From contig WHVA01000185.1 of the NCBI GenBank assembly GCA_015179125.1, positions 124,001 to 188,000 on the forward strand: a stretch of DNA of 64,000 bases. Direction: 5' to 3'. Below are positions 21,344 through 32,545 of this stretch, piece by piece. Position numbers and translations under genes: made by a program. Position 1 is the first letter of the stretch, and every line of letters begins with the position of its first letter. The notes under the pieces were generated by a model, which was not told the origin of the DNA, did not search any database, and saw only the letters and a program-made list of their open reading frames with translations. The DNA comes from Gautieria morchelliformis. Lineage: Eukaryota; Basidiomycota; Agaricomycetes; Gomphales; Gomphaceae.

Positions 21344-22025
21344 TGTTACGTATCGAGATTTCCACTAAGTCGGAACTGGAAAGGACAGCGGCTTCAACTT
21401 ATAGGTTGCGCCCCCAATGAACTATCGTCCTAGGTATTTCGGAAATGAGTCGGAAGTCGGAAAGTACTGAGCCAAAGGTTTGGTTGGAACTTGAGTCGGA
21501 ACTGAGGCGGAAAGCGGAAGACGGAGAGACTGAGATCTTGCTAGACTCGCTGTGCTAAGAACAGGAGATGGAGCGAAGGAAATCAAGTATCGAAGGTGAT
21601 TATCTGATTGCAGAATAACAGACATACATGAGGGGGGTTTTATACAAAGCGCAGAGCAACAAGTAATGGTGTTGTACTAAACAAATTCCGGAGGAAGCGG
21701 AAGTCGAGTACAATGTGTGGGAACTAACTAATTGGGAACAATGGGACTACAAGGGGGGTTCAGGGTAAGGTAGAACAATGGCAAAGAACAAGGGGTCGGG
21801 AAAACATATCTGACAACGAACTACAAGGGTGACTGGATGTGTGGTTTTGATGGATGGCGAGGTGGGTCCGGTGGGTCCGAGTAATAGAGTCGAAAGAACA
21901 AGGGAAATGTACAAGGGGCGGAATGGCGGAAATGTCGGAGGGGCGGAACGTGTGGCGGAACTATTGGAGAGGCGGAATGTATGGCGGAACTGAGGGTCGG
22001 AAGTCGGAAATGAACGGTCGTAACA
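21344..22025. mobile_element. Solo LTR, third retrotransposon family, TSD GCTTG
   Basis: 682 bp bounded by TGTTACG at 21344 and CGTAACA ending at 22025 (7-bp terminal inverted repeat) and flanked by identical 5-bp duplications GCTTG (21339-21343 and 22026-22030). It contains no ORF of note and many CGGAA pentamers. LTR ends plus TSD identify it as a solo LTR left by recombination between the two LTRs of a full element. Confidence 0.88.
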
Positions 22026-22139
22026 GCTTGGCTTCAACTTCATAGGTCGCACCCACTTCAGTGTTCCACCCTAATTTCAGGAATTGGGTTCAGCTTCAAG
22101 CCAAGGAAGTTTTTACTCTTTGCTTGTTCTTCAAAACTA

Positions 22140-22700
22140 TGTTCTTGGTTGAAGAATGAGATTACTGGTAATAATGTATAATTGTTCATAATACTATAAA
22201 ATCACAAGGGATGGTATGCGATTCCATGAAATTTTACAATCTCATGGGATCATTTCAAATCATTCCAAAATGAATGATAACACCTGATTTGTCATGATAT
22301 TTCCATAGCCAAGATCATCTGAGATGCCAGCAAATACCTGAAGAATTTGTGAAGATACTAGAACATCCCATGTGATTCTTCCTACTCACATTATATAATC
22401 CTTGAAATTTTCTCAAAATCAAATAGAATCACTTATGATAATTCTTGAAGGATTTCATGAAATCTCAGATGATTCAAGAAAATCTCACATTATCCTAGGA
22501 GGTCATGTGGGGTATAAAGTTATACTACAAAATCATCCCCAATCCTGCAGAATCAGGGAGTATCATGGCCAATTAAGGCAAATTACAGCTAGTCATGGTA
22601 AATCACAGGTGGTCATAGCAAATCATAGCAAATCACAGATCATCGCCAAATATCATAGGAGATTGCTTGAGTTATTTCAATTTCAGTTTTATTTTTGCCC
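22140..22700. other. AT-rich non-coding stretch with short imperfect repeats
   Basis: CpG is almost absent. Around 22560-22640 there are loose tandem repeats of AAATCACAG / AAATCATAG type about 16 bp apart. No gene or element boundary was found. Confidence 0.45.
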
Positions 22701-22714
22701 AGTGAAGACAGTCA

Positions 22715-23035
22715 TATCAAATTACTAACTAGCTGTCAGTATCGGTGTCACCCAGGTGGTACATCACTCTGATTGCCCCACGGTTGAATACTTAGGTATG
22801 TAGCAGCTTCGATTGCTCTAAATTCATCTCATGGTCTAGTTCTAATTAAAGCATTATCATAAGGAAGCATTGATGTCAGTATATAACAGACCATTCACCG
22901 ACAAGGGTATTCACTCTGCATTTGCACCAGATTGACAAATGAAAAGAGCCCATGAACCGTCCGACATGAGGACATGGTCTGGCAGACTGCTATTGCTTTG
23001 TGGAACACTTGACAACACTCATGTGGCATCCTTCT
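22715..23035 (+). repeat. Dispersed repeat R, CpG-depleted copy
   Basis: Second near-full copy of the repeat at 12855-13185, same orientation. Differences are mainly CpG to TpG or CpA, for example ATTCGCC to ATTCACC and GCTTCGTGG to GCTTTGTGG. Confidence 0.75.
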
Positions 23036-23039
23036 CCAC

Positions 23040-23866
23040 ACTAGTGTTGCTGTGGCTCGGCTACGGCTACAGACCGAGCTGAACGAGCGGTAACCGGTCA
23101 TCAGTACGTTGCTTATACACCAAACTGTTTATTTTAGCTTAGACCGGCTTTCAGCCGGTTATTAGCTATTAGCCAGTAGCGTTGTTCCAAAAATACTGGT
23201 AAGGTCAAATAAAAAGAGTTTAAGTACGGATGCCAAAACAAGCTCAATTTCCCTCGATGTTCAGCTTCAAAGAGCCGTCGGTTGATCATAATGCTGTACC
23301 TGTGCTCTTGTTTAAGCCTAGAAACATGCAATTGCATCAAAAATCTCCACGTACCTTCAAAATTGCTGTCCCAACCTGGATCATGTGCGGGGCGTGGATG
23401 TCACGGTGTGCGGAGGTGCTGGCGGTGGGTGAGCTGCTGTGGCAGACAATGTGGTGGGGGAAGGGGTGGCGGCGGGTGCGGCGTCATACGGCGGCTAGAC
23501 GTGCAGCGTGTGGTTGACCTGTCGGTGGCAGGGGGCGGCCCGTGGCCTGTGGCATTGAACTGGCGACACGGCGCATGCAGCCTGGTGAGCATGCTGCCAC
23601 TGGTGGAAAGACGGACCAGACGGAGCTCATGGTGAGCATCAGGTTGGAGTGGGCCATCATGTGCAGGAGACTGGATACACTGTTAGCATGCATGGACACA
23701 AGGGGTGCGGTGCGGCGTTGACGCACCTTCACTCCATGCGTGGGCAACTCCACGCTGGCGACGGGGGGGATATGGGAGGCACAGGCCCAAATGGCAGCCG
23801 CTGAAAGGACGGGTGCATGGATGGGACATGACTGGAGAGGGGATAGTGCCCCTTGAGGTGTGCAAG
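23040..23866. other. Unassigned stretch before the solo LTR
   Basis: A GC-rich zone (about 23380-23850) is open in several frames on both strands without a recognisable motif. No repeat boundary was found apart from the TSD at its right end. Confidence 0.35.
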
Positions 23867-23871
23867 GGCGT

Positions 23872-24905
23872 TGTCATGACCGGTTTATTTCTCCTACCGC
23901 GTTACTTTCATGTTCCCCCTCGTCACTCCCTGGCATCTTCGTCAGAGTTCGCCGCACCTACCGACCACTCCTCCTCTACATCTACTCTACTCGTCGTTCG
24001 CTCCATCTTCCGAACCGCTATTCGCTGCTCGCGCATTTCGCCAATAGGCACGCCATCAAAATATGATCGATACCAGTCACCCGGCATGAGGGTTCATCAT
24101 TAACCCCATCACCTTCTTAATCCAACCCCATTGGGTGTTCGTATGGCTAAGGTGTGTTCGCAGGGCGTTCCTTCTATAGGTCGTGCGGATCAACCCAGTA
24201 AACGAAGAGACCGTGCAGGGTGGCGTATATGCGGGTCCCAAGACATGGTTTTGTCCATAAGTGCTTTCGCCCCCTTTTACTCTCCGTCGTTTCATGTTCG
24301 CATTTTTCCCTCACTCTATTGTATGTTTATTCCATCTCCTTAGTATCATGACTGCGCACCCCTATCCAACCCTGACTTGTGACGGCCTCTTTCCTATTCG
24401 CTGATACCATACGAGCATTCGATATAAGTAGTTTACATTCGCATGTATATTCCCCAGTTCAATTATCATACATCATCCATCTTGTGAAAACTTGACCTCG
24501 CTGTGATTATCGTCTTAAGCCCTTCCTTGAAGATTTCTATCTTCGACCAGCCAAGGACTTAGGCATCACTGGTGAGTTCTCATACTTCATCTTCGTTACC
24601 CTAGCCTTTGAACTACTCTCTGCGCTGTTGGCGAAGGGCTCCTCAGGAGTCCCTTCGCCAGCGAAGGGACTGTCAAAACTTAGACAGCCCTTCCACAGTA
24701 TCTTGCACGTTGCATCATCAAGTACTGCGAGCTGTTTCGCTACGACTGTAGACAGGGCGAGCCCCGTTCGGGCAACCCCTTTTGTTTCGTGAAGCGTCCA
24801 TCGGTTCACTTATTTGCCGAACGGCATACTTATTCGCACAAGTTATTCGGGCATTCTCTGTGTTCATTAATACACGATATTAACGCCTAAAAACCAATCT
24901 TGACA
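23872..24905 (+). mobile_element. Solo LTR of chromovirus family B, TSD GGCGT
   Basis: 1034 bp from TGTCATGACC (23872) to TCTTGACA (24905), with a TGTCA/TGACA terminal inverted repeat and identical 5-bp duplications GGCGT at 23867-23871 and 24906-24910. It is similar over its full length, inverted, to the 3' LTR at 25629-26544. The perfect TSD proves it is an independent solo LTR and not one arm of a large inverted-repeat transposon. Confidence 0.93.
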
Positions 24906-24910
24906 GGCGT

Positions 24911-25628
24911 CACCACGGTTGGTGTTGTGGCAGCGTGTGGAGGTGCAGGACGTTGCGGTAAAGGCGTAGGAAGTGCAGTGGTGCTGGGCTTCCTGGCATT
25001 GGTCGGAATTGCTCCTGGCTTCACATTCTTTCACAGAAAGCTGAGGAAAGAGTTCTAAGCTTTTGAGGCCATTCCTAAAGATGCAATACATACCTCAAGC
25101 GAGGGTCATGAACTTTGAAACTTATAATCATTCCCCTGGGCACGGATCCCGGCAACTCCAATTCTTTCAGTTCTGACCAGAACTGTAACAACAATACATA
25201 TGTATATCAGCAAAGTCCAGTCCCCTGAGATATCTTACTTCATGGAATAATGGTCTATCGTCTCTGTTGACCAGTTGACCAGTCTCATTGCACCCAAATA
25301 ATTTGACTGAATCGTGGGCCCATCAGCTCGACACAGTTTATTTGAGATCATAAATCCATCAAGTTGATTCTTCTGCCCTCAGAATCTCGTTTATACTGTC
25401 GCACCCTTCATTAATACATCCTATTCATAGGACATGAGCATTTAGGCAGTCACCGTTCACGACACCAGTCCCCGAACTAGGACCAAACTGAAAGCAAATT
25501 ACTCATACATCGGTGGCCTTCTGCCTTTCCTAGACCATGCTGGCTCTTCTGGAACTCTTTCATGTGGACGTTTAGCTGCAGTGCGCCATATGTTTGACTC
25601 TTGTGTTTGGCTGGGAATACTACAATTG
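24911..25628. other. Spacer between two inverted family-B LTRs
   Basis: About 720 bp without a recognised gene. It is the host or older sequence into which the solo LTR and the neighbouring element inserted. Confidence 0.5.
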
Positions 25629-26544
25629 TGTCAAGATTGGTTTTTAGGCGTTAATATCGTGTATTAGTGAACACAGCGAATGCCCGAATAACTTGTGCGA
25701 ATAAGTATGCCGTTCAGCGAATAGATGAACCAATGAATGTTCACAAGGTAAGGGGACTGCCCGAACGGGGCTCACCCGGTCTACAGTCGTAGTGAAATAG
25801 CCCGTGGTACTTGATGATGTAACGTGCAAGATCTCACGGAAGGGCTGTCTAAGTTTCGACAATCCCTTCGCCAATAACACAGAAAATAGTTTGAAGGCTA
25901 AGGTAACGAAGACGAAGTATGAGAACTCACCAGTGGCGCCTAAGTCCTCTGCTAGTCAAAGATGGAAATCTCCAAGAGAAGGATTAAGATGATGGCCACA
26001 GCGAGGTCAAATTTGCACAAGGTGAACGACGTATGATAATTGAACTGGGGAATATACATGCGCAGTCATGATACTAGGTAGATGGAATAAACATACAATA
26101 GAGTGAGGGGAGAATGCGAACATAAAACGATGGAGAATAAAGGGAGCGAAGGCACTTATGGACAAAACCATGTCTTGAGACCCGCATACATGCTACCCTG
26201 CATGGGCTCTTTGTTTACTGGGTTGATCCCGCACGGCCTATGGAAGAGACGTCCTGCAATCACACTTTGGCCATACGAACACCCAATGGGGTTGGATTAA
26301 GAAGATGATGGGGTTAATGATGAACCATCATGCCGGGTGAATGGTATCGATCATATTCGATGGCGTGCCTGCTGACGAAATGCGCGAGCAGCGAATAGTG
26401 GTTCGGAGAATGGGGCGAACAGTGGGTAGAGTGGACGTAGAGGGGAAGTGGTCGGTAGGTGCGGTGAACTCTGGCGAAGATGCTAGGGAGTGACGAGGGG
26501 GAACATAGAGGTAGCGCGGCAGGAGAAATAAACCGGTCGTGACA
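25629..26544 (-). repeat. 3' LTR of chromovirus B2
   Basis: 916 bp, TGTCAAG at 25629 and GTCGTGACA ending at 26544 on the plus strand; read on the minus strand it begins TGTCACGACC and ends TTGACA. It is shorter than the solo LTR by internal indels. The outer flank AATTG (25624-25628) would be one TSD, but the partner is lost. Confidence 0.88.
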
Positions 26545-26558
26545 GTACCCCCCTCCTA
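26545..26558 (-). other. Polypurine tract of chromovirus B2
   Basis: On the minus strand the purine run AGGAGGGGGGTAC lies directly upstream of the LTR start TGTCACGACC. This is the plus-strand primer site of reverse transcription and fixes the element's orientation. Confidence 0.8.
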
Positions 26559-26754
26559 GCTTCGGAGTCCAACGACACTGCATCCTATGATGGGGCGGAA
26601 CCATTAAAGACGTAATGGGTCCCCCGATGGGATCTCTGAAGCCTGGGCCTGCGTAGCTGCGTGGTCCGTGCACAACTTCTTTTTCTGTTTTAAAAACGCG
26701 GCGCGGAATGGGTTATGGGGCCCAACTAAGCACCCCAGCCGAGAGTACTGCCTT

Positions 26755-27497
26755 ATGACGACACCTGGATACTCAGCTCTCCTCGATCGGTCGCAGGTTG
26801 TGTCGAGGGTTAGGCTGGAGCTTCGGGGAGAGTCGCGAGGGGATGTGGAGCAGTGGTTGGTCGATGCGGCAGGAGTCCAAGTGAGTACCGGCCTGTTTCT
26901 TTGTTAGCTTTCATTCGCTTAACGATGAGGTCTAGGAGGAGCTTCGGAAAATGCTAGAGGCCGAGGAGGTGGTCGACCACATGTTTGGGAGGCCGCCCGA
27001 AGTAGACGAGCTGGCGGCGGAGATTCAGAAAACGAGGGTGTGGTTGGAGAGCTCGGTATCGACATTGGAATCGGTACCCGTAGAAGCGGATATTGATTCG
27101 ACTCCGGCTCCGACCTTCATGCTGACGTCAAAGGGGTGCGAAGAAAGGGAGGTGACTAGAGAGGACCCGGAAGGTACGGTTTTCTCCTGTATTCTTGTGA
27201 CGTCCATGCTAACTTGGTGATGTACTCGGTGAAGATCCCTGCTCTGGTTCGCAGTCGGCCGGGGGTATGCCTGGGTCGGCGAAATCTGCAGAGCCTGTCA
27301 GGGTGAGACGACTGCGCATCTGCTTCGCCCCTGATGGTGAAGGTAGGAGGGCAAGGATAGCCAGGGGTATGGTCAGGACAATGGCCAAGTATGATGCGCA
27401 ACCCTCGAGTACCCTTACTAGCCATCGAGGGGGGAGCGAAGGGGTTGATGGGGAGCTCGGAGTGTCCGAAGAGGCGTCAGGTGCAGGCGTAGAATGA
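26755..27497 (+). CDS. Opposite-strand three-exon gene inside chromovirus B2, unknown function
   Basis: Lies between the pol stop and the PPT, convergent with pol. Exon 1 is 26755-26880 (starts MTTPGYSALLDRSQ); intron 26881-26935 (GTGAGT donor, TTAAC branch point, TAG acceptor); exon 2 is 26936-27173 (EELRKMLEAEEVVDHMFG, DELAAEIQKTRVW); intron 27174-27234 (GTACGG, GCTAAC, AAG); exon 3 is 27235-27497, with RLRICFAPDGEGRRARIARG and ending GVE. The phases agree, giving about 208 residues. No known domain is recognised; it is acidic and helix-rich. A second copy lies in the same place relative to pol at 16351-16702 with the same stop. It may be a captured host gene or an antisense accessory gene. 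Because the region is CpG-rich, the opposite strand is also partly open, so expression is not shown. Confidence 0.55.
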
Positions 27498-27530
27498 GTC
27501 GAAAGGAGTTGGGTGAGGATTGAGAGGAGA

Positions 27531-28252
27531 TTAATTAAGGGAGTTGAATCTATAGGTAGAATGTGAACAGAGTATCGTTTTCTTGGGGTTCGGTAAACAT
27601 CTAAGCCTGGGGTTTCTGGGGTACTTCGCATGGAATTCGGCGAGTCTGCGAGCAGAATTAGTAACATTCAAAGAGGGTTCCCAAGACGTAGCGTCGGGAG
27701 TGTGTTCGTATCCCTTCCACTCCACTAGGTATTCCAATCGCTTCCGGCGAATGCGACTATCGAGGATCTTCGTGATCTCGTACTTGTCCGTGGAGTCAAT
27801 TTCGATAGGTGGTGGGGGGTCTGCGTGTCGACCTGGGATGGTAGATGTGGTGGCGGGTTCGAGAAGGGATACATGAAACACAGGGTGGATCTGGCGAAGG
27901 TCCAGTGGTAAGCCTAAGCGAAACGCATGAGAAGATATTTTAGCCGTGATAGGATATGGGCCAAGTCTTCGGTGGTCGAGTTTCTTCAAAGGTCGTTTTG
28001 TGCGAATATTTCGCGAGTCGAGCCATACTCTGTTGCTGACCTGAAACTCAGGGATCAGAATGCGACGAGTGGTTGTGGCCGATGTGTACTGGATAATTGA
28101 TTTCTTGATTTGATCTTGAAGGTATTGGTGAAGGTCCTTGAGGTCTGCCGACTGGCGATAAGCGTCCTCGGAAGCGACCGAAGTGAGTGATACTTCGAGC
28201 TTGGGATGGAAACCTTTGTTGGCGAAGAAGGGTGTGACCTGAGTCGTCAAAA
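27531..28252 (-). pseudogene. Chromovirus-B integrase C-terminus and chromodomain, truncated
   Basis: Starts in mid-integrase (TTQVTPFFANKGFHPKLEV), passes QVSNRVWLDSRNIRTKRP, HRRLGPYPITAKISSHAFRL, RQIHPVFHVSLLEP and a full chromodomain (ITKILDSRIRRKRLEYLVEW, EHTPDATSWEP). Chromodomains target chromoviruses to modified histones. The C-terminal end is longer than in the B1 copy because of a small frame difference after the chromodomain. The frame is open across the junction into transposase sequence at 28253, which is a chance in-frame fusion. Confidence 0.87.
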
Positions 28253-29732
28253 TATCAAAAGCTGGAGGAAATGCTGCCATCATCATTGAAAGAAACCAAC
28301 CATCCATTCACCTCCTCTATGAAGTCCGATATGTGAATCAGCCGACCATTTCCTTTTTTCTGGAGGATTTGTTCACCCTTCTGTAGCCTGACATGGTTGA
28401 TTAGATTCAAGTATAAGAATTAAATATACATACATACCAGGTAGAACCTTTGAAGTCATTTTGTTGACAGCAGCTCTCATCGTGAAACTCAGCAATGAGA
28501 GGCCTTTCACCTGGCTGAAGTTTGGGTTCAACTCGCTTCAGCTCAGGCCCCTCAAATTTAATCATCCGTTGTTCATATTTCTCCATCATTGGGAGAAAAA
28601 CCTCATTCCGATACTTGAAAATGTCAGCCCTCTCATGGCCATCCATATACACCCCTTTTCACAAGATGGTGCGTGTCCAGCCAAGCTTCACCAACCACCT
28701 CCGTGCAGTCCTCTCTCAGAGTGGTTTCTTCAAGGTAATATTCAGGGAGGGGAGAATCTGTGAGTTGAGGGCATGGCAGAAGAGCTGAGGGGTGATTGAG
28801 CCAATGCGCTTTTCTGTAAGCCATATTCTTGCCGCAACTTTGACAGCCTCATCTTTTAATAGAGACCGTGAGTTCTTGCTGCCACCCCTGGATTCAATAG
28901 GGAGCTGCTCAAATACTTGATAATGGCGTGCAAGACCTCTGATACAGCGTGCAAAATGTTCACTGGATCCACCCTGGTTTTCATGCCACTGTGCTGCAAC
29001 CTCCCTGCTTGAAGTGATCCAGCCATGACCCTTCAACCGAAGTGTGGCAAAATTACAAAGGATCATTAGCTGGTTGATGTCCTGCAGTGGCATATGTGCA
29101 TGCTTTTTTTTTAAATCATCTTTGACTTGATCTTGCAAGTCCTTCCAGCCACAAATATTCACCAATGACCTCACCATGTCCGTAATCTCATCTTCCCATG
29201 GCTCTTCTTCTCCAGCTGTGTCCCCTTCACCTCCTTTTTCGCCTCCTTCTCCAGCTGTGTCCCCTTCGTCTCCTTCTTCGCCTCCTTCTCCAGCTGTATC
29301 CCCTTCACCTCCTTCTCCACCAGTGTCCCCTCCTTCTTCAGCCTCACCATCACTGCCACTTCTCTTTCTCTTCAACGCTTCTGGCATCCAATCCTCATCA
29401 CTCGGATCATCACCATTTGCCACGGCAAATTTCAGGAGTCTCGCATGCAAAACATGCTCCTCCTCCCCCAAACCCAGCCATCCAGTGTCAGAATACACTG
29501 ACCCGTCGTCTTTGTTGTTCGACTCCTACTATTCCTCCCAGTTTGGCCACAAACTGTCGTTCTGGTGAGGTTCCCAGGCTGGGTCATCTTCCTCTGTGCT
29601 GCTGGGATCAGTAGAAAGAGCTGCTGCTGAATGAAGCAGGGACACCTGGAAGGGTGCATCCACAGGTGAGACAACATGCTGGGCTTGGTTTCGAAGCCCA
29701 GTGATATTACGCTTTTGTTTCTTGCCTCGCAT
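28253..29732 (-). pseudogene. Agaric DDE-type transposase gene, broken, one intron, 3' truncated
   Basis: The frame begins at 29732 with MRGKKQKRNITGLRNQAQ, a start typical of a family of agaric DDE-type transposase-like proteins. It continues through an acidic repeat region, a helix-turn-helix-like block (ERTARRWLVKLGWTRTI), KGVYMDGHERADIFKYRNE and the catalytic-type motif AEFHDESCCQQND. An intron at 28388-28437 (GTATGT donor, CAG acceptor on the minus strand) leads to QILQKKGNGRLIHISDFIEE, after which the gene is cut at 28253. Two adjacent TAG codons near 29529 and two TGA codons around 28670-28730 break the frame. I recognise the family pattern but cannot name the superfamily with certainty. 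Confidence 0.72.
29215..29330 (-). repeat. 39-bp tandem repeat coding GEGDTAGEGGEEG-type units
   Basis: About three imperfect 39-bp units in the transposase ORF encode 13-residue acidic Gly/Glu repeats. The plus strand is serine/proline-coding and produces long shadow ORFs. Confidence 0.8.
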
Positions 29733-30070
29733 GCATCAAGCTGGCCAAATCATGTGAGTATGTTATGTAATATTAAAATAATTATTTCGCCTGCATCCGT
29801 TGTGGAAATTTTTTTATGTCTTCAGAATCAGATTCAGCTTGAAGAAAGCTATCGATTCCGCTATTTTCTATATTTTTAGCTATTTTTTTTGGTGTCCGGC
29901 CAAATTTTGAAGGGCCAAAATTTCAAATAGCACGTTCTGAAGAATCAGCTCGTGGAACCCTGCCCTTAAGGACCTAAATAGACTCTATCTAGGCTTAAAA
30001 ACGATATTCTAATGGCGGTGGGGTGCCCATAACCGGTTGATTTTTTTAGTGGACTTTGGTTGTCCGTGAC

Positions 30071-30121
30071 TGTACCAATTGCTGGTCCCATGTGCATCAT
30101 AAATTTGTCTGGAGGAAAGAA
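30071..30121 (+). repeat. 50-bp direct repeat, copy 1
   Basis: GTACCAATTGCTGG...TGCATCATAAATTTGTCTGG followed by AGGAAAGAAG recurs at 31036-31084 in the same orientation. It lies just outside the foldback arms. Confidence 0.7.
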
Positions 30122-30130
30122 GACCTGTTT

Positions 30131-30505
30131 AGAACTTGAAATTCGTGGCATCAATGATGCATGGATTGATCGAAGATGTCCGAACAATAATTGGTCAATC
30201 CACGCCAAAGTATGCTGGAGGTTGCATTGTTTATTGTTCCCACCGTCCAGCCGGTTCCGACTAACCAAAGGACGGCCACCGGAGCTCCACTTCCAAGTCA
30301 ACGGGCTACACGAGTGTGACACAAGTCCTCCCACGGCCCCTTCAATTAGCCTTACTTATCATGAATGTCAGATGTGTGAGAACTACAGGTTGCCAAGTGA
30401 CCTCAAGTATACTTGGGTGTGGATTGATTGATCATTGTTCGGCAGCATCGATCTATCCATGCATCACTGATGGCCTGGCACGAATTTCAAGTTCTAAGCC
30501 CCACA
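30131..30505. repeat. Foldback or MITE-like element with about 85-bp inverted arms
   Basis: The left arm (about 30131-30215) starts AGAACTTGAAATTCGTGGC; the right arm (about 30410-30505) is its imperfect reverse complement, ending CACGAATTTCAAGTTCT. The arms share GATGCATGGAT and CCGAACAAT blocks. The centre of about 200 bp has no ORF. TSDs were not found. Confidence 0.65.
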
Positions 30506-31035
30506 ATCGACTGTCTTTTCCCTGCAGACAGTCAGCACGACAAGCTTTTCCCTTGAGATCCAATGTATATGCGCCTGCATATACTCTTGATCTCTGTGTC
30601 CCTTCCAAAGGACTGTCAAATATTTTTGACACACTATTCTTCTTGCATTCCACAAGTTCTGATGTCTCCCTACAGCATTTGTGGTGCCATAGAATTATCT
30701 CTTTTCTTTTGCCCCCGCTTGAGCCGCCTCCCCGATCCGGCACCTGATCAAGACACAGGCACCTTGTTCAGTTTAGATCTATTGACTGTTGGGGAACTGC
30801 AGACCGATGCATGATGTCATGATGTCATCAGCATATACATGGTCCTTTTGATCAGTGGTGCCACACTGATCAATTATTAGTCAATTCTTTCTAGAAATTA
30901 AAGGTAGTATTTTCTTGTTCTAAGGAATGTGAAAAGCTGGACTTAAAAGTGAGTCCAACCATAGAATAATTATCACAACATTGACAAGAAGCATGGCTAT
31001 TATATGTATCATGGGAAAATGTTGGGTTGTATAAT

Positions 31036-31084
31036 GTGTACCAATTGCTGGTGCATCATAAATTTGTCTGGAGGAAAGAAGCCC
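31036..31084 (+). repeat. 50-bp direct repeat, copy 2
   Basis: Second copy of the 30071-30121 motif with a 7-bp internal deletion. The surrounding sequence is otherwise unrelated. Confidence 0.7.
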
Positions 31085-32545
31085 TGTTATTACATGTTGA
31101 AAAGGGCATTGTGTATGTCCGCATAATCCCCATCTCTAGAATCCTCCTGCAGGATAATCCCCATCATATTTTTTTTTCTGTGATTTAACTACCCCCTACC
31201 CTGTCTGAATGCAATCACGGACTCTAAAAAAAATAGATAGAAAATCATTTTCTTTTCTCTATAAATATGGCAACTTCACTTTGTGATACTCTAGCCAGAA
31301 AAATCCCTTTGCACTCATCTTGCATATGCTTGAATCAGCCTAGAAACTGATCTCAAGTCATACTCGCTGTTTCAAATGGTTTCAAAGCTCGTATACTAAT
31401 TACAGATTAGTTACTAATATTTATTATCTGGTTTTACAGATTTATGAGTCCCACAGATAAATATCACCTTCATCACTGAGCCAAGTACTCAGATCAACCT
31501 CAGCCACACATCACTGATTAGATATTTGATGATAGCTGCCGGACCATCTTATCACATCCAGGCACCCAGGACCACCAAACTTATCAAAAGTCTTGTTACT
31601 ATTGAGAATACAGTTGAAAGCAATATAATTCAATCTCTAAGTATGAGATGAATCGGGTGAAATTCTGAGGTAGCAAGAATATCTGCACATATAATTAAGT
31701 ATATGTGTCTTATGATAAATGCTATCAACAGCTAACTAATGTGATGTAAAGGAAATAAAGTCGGATTTCACTACTGTAATATGGTACATGAAGCTAGCTA
31801 TTTATCTGACAACAATAGTACTTGGCATTCCTAATATTCATGGAATGAGAACAATGGTTAGGTGGAATGGGGGAGATGGTGCATAGGTGTTAATAGGAGC
31901 ATCGACAAGTCTTGTACAGAAATGGTTGGAGTGTAAAGCATCAAGTGATGAAAGGAAACGGGTTTTGGAAGTGGATAGGGGACGTGGTCTAGCTACAGGC
32001 AGGGTCGGCTCATTGCATTGCATCCCTTGATTGGGTCACGTGACTTTGGGATGTGTGCCACTTGGGTTGGGCTTGGCATGCTTGGGTAGGGTCTATAGGA
32101 GCTTTCCAGACTGTCGTAGCATATGGTGTGTATTCCGGTGATATCAGGGTGATCAGAGGTGTGGATTGGGTTGGGTCAAGTGGATGTGTTTGGGTTCGGC
32201 AATCTCGGGGATAGGTCCTAGCAATACATACGCATTCGGATGTATATGGACGAGTCGATTTAGGGTTGGAATTGTGTTGATATAATTACCGTGTCAATAT
32301 GATATTTCTTTAGTATTTCTAACGAAAAGGACATTTCCAAATACTTTTGAGTGTTCCTTCATTTATCAATAAAAACAGATAAAATATACAGATATTACAA
32401 GAGTCAATATATTTACTTACTTGATGGCAGTCATTAGTGAGCAAGAAGCTTCAGAAGGTAGGGGCAAAGCTGATGGTACAGTCATGGACAACCAAAGCCC
32501 ACCAACTTAGTAGCCAGTGACTGACAGATTTGGGGGCTAATTTGA
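31085..32545. other. Non-coding AT-rich stretch
   Basis: No gene, LTR or clear repeat was seen. It is low in CpG like the flanking TE debris. Confidence 0.45.

Larger units (their letters stand above)
25629..28252 (-). mobile_element. Chromovirus family B, 3' part (B2)
   Basis: From left to right on the plus strand: 3' LTR (25629-26544), polypurine tract (26545-26558), an opposite-strand spliced gene (26755-27497) and the C-terminal part of pol (27531-28252). The element is cut at 28252, where a transposase gene starts in mid-exon, so RT, gag and the 5' LTR are missing. Confidence 0.88.

Noticed and set aside
23872..26544. One DNA transposon with about 1-kb terminal inverted repeats
   Set aside because: The left arm alone is flanked by a perfect GGCGT duplication and has TG...CA ends; the right arm is preceded by a PPT. 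They are a solo LTR and a 3' LTR.
27531..28307. A new integrase-transposase fusion gene
   Set aside because: Both partners are truncated at the junction and one has stops further on. The open frame across it is chance.
29198..29614. Plus-strand serine/proline-rich and leucine-rich ORFs
   Set aside because: They are reverse readings of the acidic Gly/Glu repeat and the acidic N-terminal part of the transposase.
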